Origin: Pseudorhodoplanes sp.
GTDB taxonomy: Bacteria; Pseudomonadota; Alphaproteobacteria; Rhizobiales; Xanthobacteraceae
Length of the DNA: 64,000 nucleotides
Direction: 5' to 3'
Assembly (NCBI GenBank): GCA_032027085.1
Contig: JAVSMS010000001.1
Span: 2,442,501 to 2,506,500, forward strand
Shown here: piece after piece, positions 43,960-52,875 of the stretch
How the letters are laid out: each line of letters begins with the position of its first letter
Position numbering within the stretch: the stretch's first letter is position 1
Program-made: the position numbers and the translations under genes
Notes under the pieces: model-generated
Told to the model about the DNA's origin: nothing
Seen by the model: only the letters and a program-made list of their open reading frames with translations
Database searches by the model: none

Positions 43960-45555
43960 ATGCCTCTCCACTCCGCCGGATTTCGCCGCGGCGTTTGCGC
44001 CGCGCCCCATCATGCCGCCGCCGAAGCGGGCCGCCATGTGCTGGCGGAGGGCGGCAATGCGCTCGAGGCGATGGTGGCGATGGCGGCGACCATCGCGGCG
44101 GTCTATCCGCACATGAATCATGTCGGCGGCGACGGCTTCTGGCTCCTTCGCGAGCCGTCGGGGCGCGTGCGCGCGCTGATGGCGCCGGGGCCGGCGGGCG
44201 CGAAGGCGACGCCGGCCTTCTATCGCGAGCGCGGGCATGACACGATCCCGCCGCGCGGGCCGCTCGCAGCCCTCACCGTGCCGGGCGCGATCGGCGGCTG
44301 GATGATCGCGCTCGAAGCGGCCGCCGCGCGGGGTGGCAAGATGCCGCTCGACGTGCTGCTCGCGAACGCAATCGGTCATGCGCGCAATGGCTACACCGTC
44401 ACGCGCAGCCAGGCGGCGCTCACCAGCGAGAAGCTTTCCGAGCTGAAAGACGTGCCCGGCTTCGCCGACGCGTTCCTGGTCGACGGCAAGCCGCCGGAGC
44501 AGGGCACGACCATGAAGCAGCCGGCCTTCGCGGCCATGCTCGATCATCTGGCGAATGCCGGGCTCGACGATTTCTATCGCGGCGACGTCGGACGCGAGAT
44601 CGCCGCCGACCTGGAGCGCATCGGCTCGCCGGTGACGCGCGCCGATCTCGAGCGCTACAAGGCCTATGTCGCGGAGCCGCTGTCGGTTACGCTGAAGGCC
44701 GCCACGCTCTACAATGCGCCGCCGCCGACGCAAGGGCTGGCCTCGTTGATCATTTTGGCACTGTTGGAGCGGCTGCGCGTTACCGAAGCCGAGAGCTTCG
44801 ATTTTGTGCATGGCCTCGTCGAATCCACCAAGCGCGCGTTCCGCGTCCGCGACCGCGTGATCACCGATCCGAGCAAACTGAAAGAGCCGCTGGAAAAATA
44901 TCTGGAGGAGATGTTTCTCGACCGGGAAGCACAGCGAATAGATCGCAAGAAGGCCGCGCCCTGGCCCGCTCCTGCGGACAAGGGCGACACCATCTGGATG
45001 GGCACCGCCGATTCATCCGGCCTTGTCGTCTCCTATATCCAGTCGATCTACTGGGAATTCGGCTCCGGCTGCGTGCTGCCGGCGACCGGCGTCTTGTTGC
45101 AGAATCGCGGCGCCAGCTTCAGCCTCGACAAGAACGCCGCAAATCCGCTTGAACCCGGCCGCTTGCCGTTCCACACGCTCAATCCGGCGCTTGCCGTGCT
45201 CAAGGATGGCCGCGTCATGGCCTATGGCACCATGGGCGGCGACGGCCAGCCGCAGACGCAAGCCATGCTGTTCGCCCGTCACGCGCTGTTCCGCCAGCCG
45301 CTCGATCAGGCCATCGACGCGCCGCGCTGGCTGCTCGGCCGCACCTGGGGCTCGGCGCATACCAATCTGCGCTTGGAGCAGCGCTTCGACGGCAATCTGA
45401 TCGACCGCCTGCTGTCAGCCGGCCATGACGTTGAGGTCATGAACGATGCCTATTCCGACACGATGGGCCATGCCGGGGCGGTGGTCCTGCATCCCAATGG
45501 CACGCTGGAGGGTGGGCACGATCCGCGTGCCGACGCCGGCGTTGCCGGAATTTGA
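43960..45555 (+). CDS. Gamma-glutamyltransferase-family protein
   Basis: 531-residue Ntn-hydrolase precursor. The N-terminal part (HHAAAEAGRHVLAEGGNALE, NHVGGDGFWLL) and the small-subunit part (FGSGCVLPATGVLLQNRGAS, THTLNP-like FHTLNPALAVL, GTMGGDGQPQTQA) follow GGT. The expected nucleophile is Thr344 in KGDTIWMGTADSSG, aligned with the first Thr of TTHYSVVD in E. coli GGT; the second Thr and the His are replaced by Ile-Trp. No signal peptide is evident, unlike secreted GGT. It probably cleaves itself and acts on gamma-glutamyl or related acyl-amide compounds, but the substrate may differ from glutathione. Confidence 0.85.
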   Translation: MPLHSAGFRRGVCAAPHHAAAEAGRHVLAEGGNALEAMVAMAATIAAVYPHMNHVGGDGFWLLREPSGRVRALMAPGPAGAKATPAFYRERGHDTIPPRGPLAALTVPGAIGGWMIALEAAAARGGKMPLDVLLANAIGHARNGYTVTRSQAALTSEKLSELKDVPGFADAFLVDGKPPEQGTTMKQPAFAAMLDHLANAGLDDFYRGDVGREIAADLERIGSPVTRADLERYKAYVAEPLSVTLKAATLYNAPPPTQGLASLIILALLERLRVTEAESFDFVHGLVESTKRAFRVRDRVITDPSKLKEPLEKYLEEMFLDREAQRIDRKKAAPWPAPADKGDTIWMGTADSSGLVVSYIQSIYWEFGSGCVLPATGVLLQNRGASFSLDKNAANPLEPGRLPFHTLNPALAVLKDGRVMAYGTMGGDGQPQTQAMLFARHALFRQPLDQAIDAPRWLLGRTWGSAHTNLRLEQRFDGNLIDRLLSAGHDVEVMNDAYSDTMGHAGAVVLHPNGTLEGGHDPRADAGVAGI

Positions 45556-45635
45556 TGTCATAAAGGACGTTCGGCCTCTATTCCGCCGCACTCCGTGATA
45601 TCGTCCGCCTCATCCGAATTTCACCGGCAGCTTTT

Positions 45636-46274
45636 ATGACCCGTGTGCTGAAAGCCCTGTTTGCTGCGGCTTTGACGCTCGCTTGCGGCGCGACCGCGGC
45701 GAACGCGCATCCGCATGTCTTCGTCACCGTCAGGAGCGAGATCGTGCATGACAGCGAGGGCAAGGTGACCGGAATCCGTCACGCCTGGACCTTCGACGAC
45801 ATGTTCTCGACCTATGCGACGCAGGGACTGGAGCAGAAGCAAAAGGGTGTCTTTACCCGCGAGGAACTGGCGCCGCTCGCGGAGGTGAATGTCACCTCGA
45901 TGAAGGAGTTCGATTTCTTCACCGAAGGCAAGCTCAACGGCCAGAAGATCGAGTTCGCCGACCCGAAGGATTACTGGCTCGATTACACCAACCAGGAGCT
46001 GACGCTGAACTTCACCTTGCCGCTGAAGACGCCGGTCGCGGTCAAGGATCTCAATCTCGATATCTACGATCCGGTCTATTTCGTCTCATTCGAACTCGCC
46101 GAGAAAGATCCGATCACCCTCGTCGCCGCGCCGGCGGGCTGCAAGCTGAATGTCGCCAAGCCGAACGACACTGGCGGCGCCAAGAATCTCGGCGAGAGTT
46201 TTTTCAACAACATGGATCCGAAGAATCCATTCGGCACGCAATTCGCCAACAAGATTTCCGTGAAATGCCAGTGA
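45636..46274 (+). CDS. DUF1007 family periplasmic protein, partner of NicO exporter
   Basis: 212 residues with a signal peptide (MTRVLKALFAAALTLACGAT, cleaved near ANA-HPH). The mature start HPHVFVTVRSEIVHDSEGKV and the ITGIRHAWTFDDMFSTYAT region are typical of DUF1007. The family almost always precedes a NicO/RcnA permease, as here: the two frames overlap by 10 bp. It is thought to act as the periplasmic component of a nickel/cobalt export or uptake system. The N-terminal His-Pro-His could bind metal. Confidence 0.88.
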   Translation: MTRVLKALFAAALTLACGATAANAHPHVFVTVRSEIVHDSEGKVTGIRHAWTFDDMFSTYATQGLEQKQKGVFTREELAPLAEVNVTSMKEFDFFTEGKLNGQKIEFADPKDYWLDYTNQELTLNFTLPLKTPVAVKDLNLDIYDPVYFVSFELAEKDPITLVAAPAGCKLNVAKPNDTGGAKNLGESFFNNMDPKNPFGTQFANKISVKCQ

Positions 46275-47359
46275 CGCCGGTGCGGAAGCGATTTGGGTTG
46301 CTGCTCGCTGTGTCGGCGGCGATCGTCGTCGGTGGTGCGGCCCTTGTCGATGCGGCGCTGGCGCAATCGGCTCCCTTCGGCGTGCCGCGGCCGCAGACAC
46401 CGGCAGCGGCGCCGGACGGGATTGTCGGCTGGCTGCTGGCCAAGCAGGCGGAGTTCTATCGCGCGCTGTCGGGCATGATCCGCGCGGCCAAGGCGGACGG
46501 CAGCGCGGTGTGGGGATTGTTCGGGCTGTCTTTTCTCTACGGCATCTTCCATGCCGCCGGTCCCGGTCACGGCAAGGCGGTGATCTCGTCCTACGTCGTC
46601 GCCAACGACGAGACCTGGCGGCGCGGCGTCATTCTGTCCTTTGCCTCGGCTTTCCTGCAGGCGCTGGTGGCGGTGGCGTTGGTCGGGGTGGCCGCGATCC
46701 TGCTTGGCGCGACGGCGCGCGTGATGAGCGATGTGGTCCGCTATATCGAAATCATCAGCTATTCCCTGATCACGCTGCTGGGCCTGCGACTGCTCTGGGT
46801 CAAGGGCCGCGCCGCCATTGCGTCATTCCGCGAACTGCAGGCCGAGCACGAGCATTTCCAGCATGCACATGCACATGCACATGAACATGGACATGGACAT
46901 GGACATGGACATGGACATTCTCACCATCATCATGGCCATGCCCATCACGCGCACGACCATGAGCACGACGCGCATTGTGGTCACGCGCACGGCCCGGAGC
47001 CGAAGGATCTCGCCGGTCCGGGCGGCTGGCAGCGCGGGTTAACAGCGATCGTCGCGGTGGGCCTGCGGCCCTGCTCGGGCGCAATATTGGTGCTGGTCTT
47101 TGCGCTAGCGCAAGGTCTCTTCTGGGCCGGCGTCGGCGCGACCTTCATGATGGGGCTCGGCACTGCCATCACCGTCGCCGCCATCGCCACCATTGCCGTC
47201 GGCGCACAGGGCTGGGCGCGCCATCTGGCCTCCTCGCAGCCCGGCAGCGGCACATTGGCGATGCGCGGCCTGGAAGTGGCAGCGGCCCTGTTCGTATTCC
47301 TCTTCGGCCTGGCGCTGCTGACCGGCTATATGGTCAACGAGCGAATGTTCCCGGCGTAA
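46265..47359 (+). CDS. NicO-family nickel/cobalt transporter with long His-rich loop
   Basis: 364 residues, six to seven membrane helices. The NicO signatures GIFHAAGPGHGKAVISSYVV (first half) and LRPCSGAILVLVFALAQGLF (second half) are present. Between them, about residues 195-250, is a cytoplasmic-type loop very rich in His, encoded in part by a tandem hexanucleotide repeat (46862-46915). Family members export Ni/Co (RcnA) or import Ni; the DUF1007 partner fits both. No RcnR or NikR gene lies nearby. A hydrophobic N-terminal segment precedes the first conserved helix. Confidence 0.9.
   Translation: MPVTPVRKRFGLLLAVSAAIVVGGAALVDAALAQSAPFGVPRPQTPAAAPDGIVGWLLAKQAEFYRALSGMIRAAKADGSAVWGLFGLSFLYGIFHAAGPGHGKAVISSYVVANDETWRRGVILSFASAFLQALVAVALVGVAAILLGATARVMSDVVRYIEIISYSLITLLGLRLLWVKGRAAIASFRELQAEHEHFQHAHAHAHEHGHGHGHGHGHSHHHHGHAHHAHDHEHDAHCGHAHGPEPKDLAGPGGWQRGLTAIVAVGLRPCSGAILVLVFALAQGLFWAGVGATFMMGLGTAITVAAIATIAVGAQGWARHLASSQPGSGTLAMRGLEVAAALFVFLFGLALLTGYMVNERMFPA
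46862..46915 (+). repeat. In-frame hexanucleotide repeat CATGNA x9 in the NicO gene
   Basis: Nine exact six-base units: three CATGCA, one CATGAA and five CATGGA, coding for His-Ala, His-Glu and His-Gly pairs. Because the unit is six bases, slippage changes the number of histidines without breaking the frame. Confidence 0.9.
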
Positions 47360-47381
47360 ATTTATTATTGTCACGCCTCAC

Positions 47382-47441
47382 CCGATCTCGGATTTATCCG
47401 AGATCGGTATATTCAGCAAAGTCGGGTAAACCCGACTTTGC
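47382..47441. repeat. Tandem pair of perfect 12-bp-arm palindromes
   Basis: CCGATCTCGGAT/ATCCGAGATCGG (47382-47407, two-base spacer) and GCAAAGTCGGGT/ACCCGACTTTGC (47416-47441, two-base spacer), 8 bp apart, 22 bp after the NicO stop. A related GAAGTCGGA/TCCGACTTC hairpin occurs at 63238-63259. Could serve as a terminator for the NicO gene but lacks a T run. Confidence 0.75.
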
Positions 47442-47570
47442 GTAGCGGGGCATCCAATAATCACTGAAAGCGAGATGTTTACTGGATTGCCCGGCGAAGC
47501 TTGTCATCCGGCCGCGCTTCGCGCGGACCGGGTGGCGGGCGATGACAGATGCAAAGCCTGAGGGGGCAGT

Positions 47571-48347
47571 ATGAAAGCCGACAAACTTTTCGATCTCACG
47601 GGGGAAGTAGCGCTCGTCACCGGCGCGTCCAGCGGGCTTGGCCTGCGCTTCGCCGAAGTGCTTGCGGCCAATGGCGCCAGGGTGGTGCTGGTGGCGCGGC
47701 GTGCCGAGCGCCTTGCCGACGTGAAAGAGAAGATCGAGAAGGCCGGCGGCAAGGCCATCGCGGTGGAAGCCGACGTGCTCGATCGCGGCGGCATGAAAAA
47801 AGCCTTCGACGCCGCCGAGAAAGCTTTCGGCACCGTCACTATTCTTCTCAACAATGCCGGCATTGCGCATACCGACCGCGCCATCGATCTGTCGGAAGAC
47901 ACCTGGAAGCAGGTCCTGGCCATCGATCTCGACGCGGTCTTTTTCTGGTCGCAGGAAGCGGCCCGCCGCATGATCGCAGCGAGCAAGAAGGGCTCGATTG
48001 TCAACATTGCTTCGGTGGTCGGCTTCAACGTGTCGAAAGGCATCGTCGCCTATGCGGTCGCCAAGGCCGGTGTTGTGCAGGTCACCAAGGCGCTCGGTTT
48101 GGAGTGGGCCGGCAAAGGCATTCGCATCAACGGCATTGCGCCCGGCTGGTTCACCACCGACATCAACCGGGAGTTCCTCGCCAGCGAGCGCGGGCAGGCG
48201 ATCCGCCGGGAAATTCCCATGGAGCGGTTCGGCGAAGACGGCGATCTCGACGGGGCGTTGCTGCTGCTGGTATCGCAGGCGGGCCGTTTCATGACCGGCG
48301 AAACCATCCTTGTGGATGGTGGGCAGTCGGTTGCCTTGCGCGGCTAA
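47571..48347 (+). CDS. SDR-family NAD(P)-dependent oxidoreductase
   Basis: 258-residue classical short-chain dehydrogenase. Cofactor motif TGASSGLG near residue 18, NNAG near residue 95, catalytic Ser in NIASVVGF, and YAVAK as the Tyr-Lys pair. The R-rich segment VARRAERL after beta-2 suggests NADP preference. It stands alone between repeats, so the substrate cannot be inferred; 3-ketoacyl or sugar-alcohol reductions are typical for the subgroup. Confidence 0.9.
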   Translation: MKADKLFDLTGEVALVTGASSGLGLRFAEVLAANGARVVLVARRAERLADVKEKIEKAGGKAIAVEADVLDRGGMKKAFDAAEKAFGTVTILLNNAGIAHTDRAIDLSEDTWKQVLAIDLDAVFFWSQEAARRMIAASKKGSIVNIASVVGFNVSKGIVAYAVAKAGVVQVTKALGLEWAGKGIRINGIAPGWFTTDINREFLASERGQAIRREIPMERFGEDGDLDGALLLLVSQAGRFMTGETILVDGGQSVALRG

Positions 48348-48442
48348 TCAGTGTGCAATGCGCCAAATTTCGTGCCGCGGCGTGCTGCTGCAATTTCCTT
48401 CTGCGCAAGCGGACCCACACGAAATTGACTTGGGCGCGAGAA

Positions 48443-48461
48443 GTGTCAGCATTGCTGACAC
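48443..48461. promoter_or_regulatory. Perfect 19-bp palindrome upstream of the indolepyruvate oxidoreductase gene
   Basis: GTGTCAGCA (48443-48451) and TGCTGACAC (48453-48461) are exact complements around one T, 98 bp before the start at 48560, in an otherwise AT-richer promoter-like stretch (ACATAAATTATATG follows). Likely an operator for a dimeric regulator; the Crp/Fnr-type protein encoded downstream is a candidate, since TGTCA/TGACA half-sites resemble those of that superfamily. Confidence 0.6.
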
Positions 48462-48559
48462 ATAGACAGCAGACTACATAAATTATATGGGCCGGCCCAG
48501 AGTTTCAGCCGTCGGAATTTTCGTTCCTGCGTTGTCCTGGGCCGAGGAGAGGCAAGGAA

Positions 48560-51500
48560 ATGACCCTGCGGCAGGTCAGCCTGGATGATAAATATGATTT
48601 GAGCCGGCGGCAGATCTTCGTCACCGGCTATCAGGCAATCATTCGTCTCTGCCTGATGCAGAAGGAGCGCGACCGGCGTGTCGGCCTCAATACGGCAGGT
48701 TATATCACCGGCTATCGCGGCTCGCCGCTCGGCGGCCTCGACCTGCAGTTCATCCGCGCGCAGAAATTCCTCGCGCCCAATGACATCAAGTTTCAGGCCG
48801 GCCTGAACGAGGACCTCGCGGCCACCGCCCTGTGGGGCACGCAGCAGGCGGAACTGCGCGGCGAGGGCAGGTGCGATGGCGTGTTCGGAATGTGGTACGG
48901 CAAGGGACCGGGCGTCGACCGCACCGGTGACGCGTTCCGCCATGCCAACCTCGCCGGCACTTCCAAACATGGCGGTGTACTCGCGCTGATGGGCGACGAT
49001 CACACGGCCGAATCCTCCACGACGGCGCATCAGTCGGAATTCCATTTCGTCGACGTGATGATTCCCATCCTCAGTCCGGCGGGCGTCCAGGAATTCCTCG
49101 ACTACGGTCTCTATGGCTGGGCGATGTCGCGTTTCTGCGGCACCTGGGTCGCGCTCAAATGCATGCATGAGACCGTCGAATCGACGGCGGTGGTCGACGG
49201 CAGCCTCGACCGCATCAACATCGTCATGCCGACCGATTTTGTGCCGCCTGAAGGCGGCCTGAACATCCGCCTGCGCGACACATTCCTCGGCCAGGAAGCA
49301 CGGCTGCACGACTACAAACGCGATGCCATGCTGGCCTTCGTGCGCGCGAACAAGCTGAACAAGATCATCACCTCGGGCGGGCCGAACGCCAGGATCGGCA
49401 TCATCACCACCGGCAAATCCTATCTCGACGTGCGGCAAGCCTTCGACGAGCTCGGCATCGATGAAGTGGCTTGCAACAATCTTGGCATTCGGCTGTTCAA
49501 GATCGCCTGTCCTTGGCCTATCCCGAAAGACGAATTGGTCGAGTTTGCGAAAGGTCTCGATCTCATCATTGTCGTCGAAGAGAAACGCTCGCTCATCGAA
49601 GTGCAGGTGCGCGAGGAGCTTTACGGCACCGCCAACCAGCCGACCTGCATTGGCAAGAAGGATGAACGCGGCAACTGGCTGTTCCCAGTCAAAGGTGCGC
49701 TTGATCCGAACGAGGTCGCAATCTGCATCGGCGAACGTCTGCTCGCCTACGGTCCCAATGACGCGATTGCGACGCGCGTCTCGCGCCTGAAACAGGCGCA
49801 GCATGCGCTGGCGGAAATCCAGGAGGTCGCGGCGCGGACGCCGTATTTCTGCTCCGGCTGCCCGCACAACACCTCGACGGTGGTGCCGGACGGCATGCGC
49901 GCCTATGCCGGCATCGGCTGCCATTTCATGGCGCAGTGGATGGACCGCTCGACGCTCGGCTTCACCCAGATGGGCGGCGAGGGCGCCAACTGGATCGGCG
50001 AAGCGCCCTTCTCCAAGCGCGATCACGTCTTCCAGAATCTCGGCGACGGCACCTACAACCATTCCGGCTATCTTGCGATACGCGCCGCCATCGCCTCCGG
50101 CGTGAACATCACCTACAAGATTCTTTACAACGACGCGGTCGCCATGACCGGCGGTCAGGCGAATGAAGGCGGCCTCAACGTGCCGCAAATCGCGCAGCAG
50201 GTCGCGGCCGAAGGCGTCAAGCGCATTGCCGTCGTTAGCGACGAACCACAGAAATATCCGAGCGGCATCGACTGGCCGCGCGGCGTTACCTTCCATCACC
50301 GCGACGACCTGAACGAGGTGCAGAAGGAGCTCGCCGCGATTCCCGGCACCACCATTCTGATCTACGACCAAACCTGCGCCGCCGAGAAGCGACGCCGGCG
50401 GAAACGCGGCACCTTTCCCGATCCTGACAAGCGCATCCTGATCAACGAACTGGTCTGCGAAGGCTGCGGCGATTGCGGGTTGAAATCGAACTGCGTGTCG
50501 GTGCAGCCGCTGGAAACCGAGTGGGGCCGCAAGCGCACCATCGACCAGTCGAGCTGCAACAAGGATTATTCCTGCATCAAGGGTTTCTGCCCGTCCTTCG
50601 TGACGGTGCATGGGGCCAAGCTGAAGCGCGGCGAGGCAGTGGCCGAAGGCGACCATCTGCCCGCTCTGCCGGAGCCTGGATTGCCGCAGATCGGCACACC
50701 CTATGGCATTATTGTCACTGGCGTTGGCGGCACTGGCATCGTGACCATCGGTGGTGTGCTCGGCATGGCCGCGCATCTCGAAGGCAAGGGCGTCGGCATC
50801 ATCGACATGGCCGGTCTCGCGCAGAAGGGCGGTGCGGTCTACAGCCACATCCGCATCTCGAACAAGCCCGATGAAATCCACGCCATCCGCATGGCGGCGG
50901 GCGGCGCCGACCTGGTACTGGGTGGCGACATCGTCGTTGCCGGCAACAAGAAGGTGCTGGCTGCCGTCAAGCACGGGTCCACCAGGATCGTCGCCAATCT
51001 CGCCGAATTCCTGCCGGGCGATTTCACCCGCAATGCCGACTTCTCGCTGCCTATGGAACGGCTGAAGCGCGCCATTCAGGCGGCGGCGGGCCGTGAGAAT
51101 GTGTCATTCGTCGATGCCGGACGCCTTGCGACGGCTTTGCTCGGCAATTCGATCGCGGCCAATATTTTCCTCGTCGGCTATGCCTATCAGCTCGGCGCGT
51201 TGCCGCTCTCGGCGGAAGCGATCGAGAAGGCGATCGAGATGAATGGCGAAGCGGTGGCGATGAACCAGGCCGCTTTCCGCTGGGGCCGCCGTGCCGCGCT
51301 TGATCTCGCCGCCGTCGAGAAACTGGCGCCGCTCGCCGCGGCGCAGGATGACAACCGCCGCCTGTCGCAATCCTTCGAGGAGACCGTGCAGCGCCGTGTT
51401 GCCTTCCTCACCGATTATCAGAACGCGGCTTATGCCGGGCGCTACCGCAAGCGGGTGGAGCAGGTGCGGGCCGCCGAGCAATCGAAAACGCCGGGCAAGC

Positions 51501-52036
51501 AGGGGCTGGCCGAGGCCGTTGCGCATTATCTGTTCAAGCTGATGGCCTACAAGGACGAGTACGAGGTCGCGCGTCTCTATACCGACGGCACTTTCCTGAA
51601 GCAGGTCGACCAGACATTCGCTGGCGACAATCTGCGCTTTGAATTCCATCTGGCGCCGCCGCTCCTCGCCAAGATCGACAAAACCACCGGCGAGCCGAGG
51701 AAGATGAGCTTCGGCCCCTGGGTGCTAAAGGCGTTTGGCGTGCTCAAGCGCTTCAAGTTCCTGCGCGGCACGCCGCTTGATATCTTCGGCTATAGCGAAG
51801 AGCGCCGCACCGAGCGCAAGCTGATCGCCGATTACGAGGCGATGCTTGATGAAATTCTGCAAAAGCTGACGCCGGAGAATCATCCCCTCGGAGTCGGACT
51901 TGCCGCGATCCCTGAAAAGATCCGCGGCTTTGGCCATGTCAAGGCGCGGCATCTGAAGGCTGCGAAGGCCGATGAGGCCGCCTTGCTCGACCAGTTCCGC
52001 GCAACCTCCTCGCCGATGCTCAAGGCTGCGGAATGA
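48560..52036 (+). CDS. Indolepyruvate:ferredoxin oxidoreductase, fused alpha-beta type
   Basis: 1158-residue 2-oxoacid:acceptor oxidoreductase that decarboxylates aryl-pyruvates to aryl-acetyl-CoA. Order: IorA-type pyrimidine-binding domain (NTAGYITGYRGSPLGGLD), ThDP-binding part with GDGTYNHSG at residue 495 and YNDAVAMTGGQANEGG, a ferredoxin-like cluster region beginning CEGCGDC at Cys633 and continuing CNKDYSCIKGFCPS, then the IorB/gamma domain (GVGGTGIVTIGGVLGMAAHL, AQKGGAVYSHIRIS) and a C-terminal helical extension. Such single-chain forms are usual in aerobic proteobacteria. It precedes a Crp/Fnr gene and CoA-ligase/transport genes, pointing to aromatic amino acid or aryl-acid breakdown. 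Confidence 0.93.
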   Translation: MTLRQVSLDDKYDLSRRQIFVTGYQAIIRLCLMQKERDRRVGLNTAGYITGYRGSPLGGLDLQFIRAQKFLAPNDIKFQAGLNEDLAATALWGTQQAELRGEGRCDGVFGMWYGKGPGVDRTGDAFRHANLAGTSKHGGVLALMGDDHTAESSTTAHQSEFHFVDVMIPILSPAGVQEFLDYGLYGWAMSRFCGTWVALKCMHETVESTAVVDGSLDRINIVMPTDFVPPEGGLNIRLRDTFLGQEARLHDYKRDAMLAFVRANKLNKIITSGGPNARIGIITTGKSYLDVRQAFDELGIDEVACNNLGIRLFKIACPWPIPKDELVEFAKGLDLIIVVEEKRSLIEVQVREELYGTANQPTCIGKKDERGNWLFPVKGALDPNEVAICIGERLLAYGPNDAIATRVSRLKQAQHALAEIQEVAARTPYFCSGCPHNTSTVVPDGMRAYAGIGCHFMAQWMDRSTLGFTQMGGEGANWIGEAPFSKRDHVFQNLGDGTYNHSGYLAIRAAIASGVNITYKILYNDAVAMTGGQANEGGLNVPQIAQQVAAEGVKRIAVVSDEPQKYPSGIDWPRGVTFHHRDDLNEVQKELAAIPGTTILIYDQTCAAEKRRRRKRGTFPDPDKRILINELVCEGCGDCGLKSNCVSVQPLETEWGRKRTIDQSSCNKDYSCIKGFCPSFVTVHGAKLKRGEAVAEGDHLPALPEPGLPQIGTPYGIIVTGVGGTGIVTIGGVLGMAAHLEGKGVGIIDMAGLAQKGGAVYSHIRISNKPDEIHAIRMAAGGADLVLGGDIVVAGNKKVLAAVKHGSTRIVANLAEFLPGDFTRNADFSLPMERLKRAIQAAAGRENVSFVDAGRLATALLGNSIAANIFLVGYAYQLGALPLSAEAIEKAIEMNGEAVAMNQAAFRWGRRAALDLAAVEKLAPLAAAQDDNRRLSQSFEETVQRRVAFLTDYQNAAYAGRYRKRVEQVRAAEQSKTPGKQGLAEAVAHYLFKLMAYKDEYEVARLYTDGTFLKQVDQTFAGDNLRFEFHLAPPLLAKIDKTTGEPRKMSFGPWVLKAFGVLKRFKFLRGTPLDIFGYSEERRTERKLIADYEAMLDEILQKLTPENHPLGVGLAAIPEKIRGFGHVKARHLKAAKADEAALLDQFRATSSPMLKAAE

Positions 52037-52064
52037 CGCAGGCTGTGTCGAGCGGGCGGGCTGC

Positions 52065-52739
52065 GTGATTTCGGCTGAACATCTTCGGCAGGTGGCGTTC
52101 TGGTCGCACGACCTGAACGCAGACGAGATTGAACGCGCCCGCAAGGGCATCATCGAGAAATCCTACGCCGCTGGCGCCTATATCTGTCATCGTGGAGACC
52201 GGCTGGATTCATGGACCGGCGTCGCGCGCGGTCTCATCAAGCTGAGCACGGTGTCAAAGACCGGCAAGGCCGTGACGCTCGCCGGCTTGCGCGAAGGCGG
52301 ATGGTTCGGCGAGGGCACGCTACTCAAGAACGAGCCGCGGCAATATGATCTCGTCGCTTTGCGTGACACCACCATGGCGATCATGAACAACGCCACGTTC
52401 TTCTGGCTGTTCGAGCATTCCGCCGCCTTCAACCGCTTTCTGGTGCGGCAATTCAACGAGCGTCTCGGTCAGTTCATCGCGCTGGTGGAATACGACCGGA
52501 TGCTCGATGCCACCGCCCGCGTCGCTCGCAACATCGCCTGGCTGTTCAATCCGGTCCTGTACCACAGCCCGGGATTGCATCTGAACATCTCGCAGGAGGA
52601 GATCGGCTCCCTGTCCGGCGTCTCGCGGCAGGCGGCGAATCAAAGCCTGAAAACCCTGGAAGGGGAGGGCCTGCTCAAGCTCGAGCATGGCGGGATTACC
52701 ATCCTCAATCTCGAGGGGTTGAGCCATTACGGTGAATGA
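52065..52739 (+). CDS. Crp/Fnr-family transcriptional regulator
   Basis: 224 residues from GTG 52065, 28 bp after the oxidoreductase stop. Cupin-like effector domain (AAGAYICHRGDRLDSWTGVA, AGLREGGWFGEGTLL) and HTH (ISQEEIGSLSGVSRQAANQS, then LKTLEGEGLLKLEHG). There is no N-terminal Fnr cysteine cluster, so it is not an Fnr-type oxygen sensor; effector unknown. Position suggests it controls the oxidoreductase upstream and/or the ligase and transporter genes downstream. Confidence 0.85.
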   Translation: MISAEHLRQVAFWSHDLNADEIERARKGIIEKSYAAGAYICHRGDRLDSWTGVARGLIKLSTVSKTGKAVTLAGLREGGWFGEGTLLKNEPRQYDLVALRDTTMAIMNNATFFWLFEHSAAFNRFLVRQFNERLGQFIALVEYDRMLDATARVARNIAWLFNPVLYHSPGLHLNISQEEIGSLSGVSRQAANQSLKTLEGEGLLKLEHGGITILNLEGLSHYGE

Positions 52740-52842
52740 AATGCGGTCAAAGAGGCCCTGCGGCGAAACGCCGTTAGGAGCCAGACCCGCTCAAATATTC
52801 GTGCGAAACGGGACGGCCGCCATCTGTACCCAACAATCCCGG

Positions 52843-52859
52843 GTCTTGTCTGTCAAGAC
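52843..52859. promoter_or_regulatory. Inverted repeat GTCTTG-N5-CAAGAC
   Basis: Exact six-base arms (52843-52848 and 52854-52859) with a five-base centre TCTGT, 120 bp before the acyl-CoA ligase start. Shape fits a binding site for a dimeric regulator; the protein is unknown. Confidence 0.4.
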
Positions 52860-52875
52860 GCCACTTGCGGAAAGA

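Noticed and set aside
46862-46921. CRISPR-like or satellite array
   Set aside because: The repeat unit is six bases with no spacers and lies inside a reading frame coding for His-X pairs.
48446-50974. 842-codon open frame antisense to the indolepyruvate oxidoreductase gene
   Set aside because: High-GC antisense shadow of a clearly recognised enzyme; composition rich in His/Arg/Asp/Ala is typical of reverse-strand artefacts.
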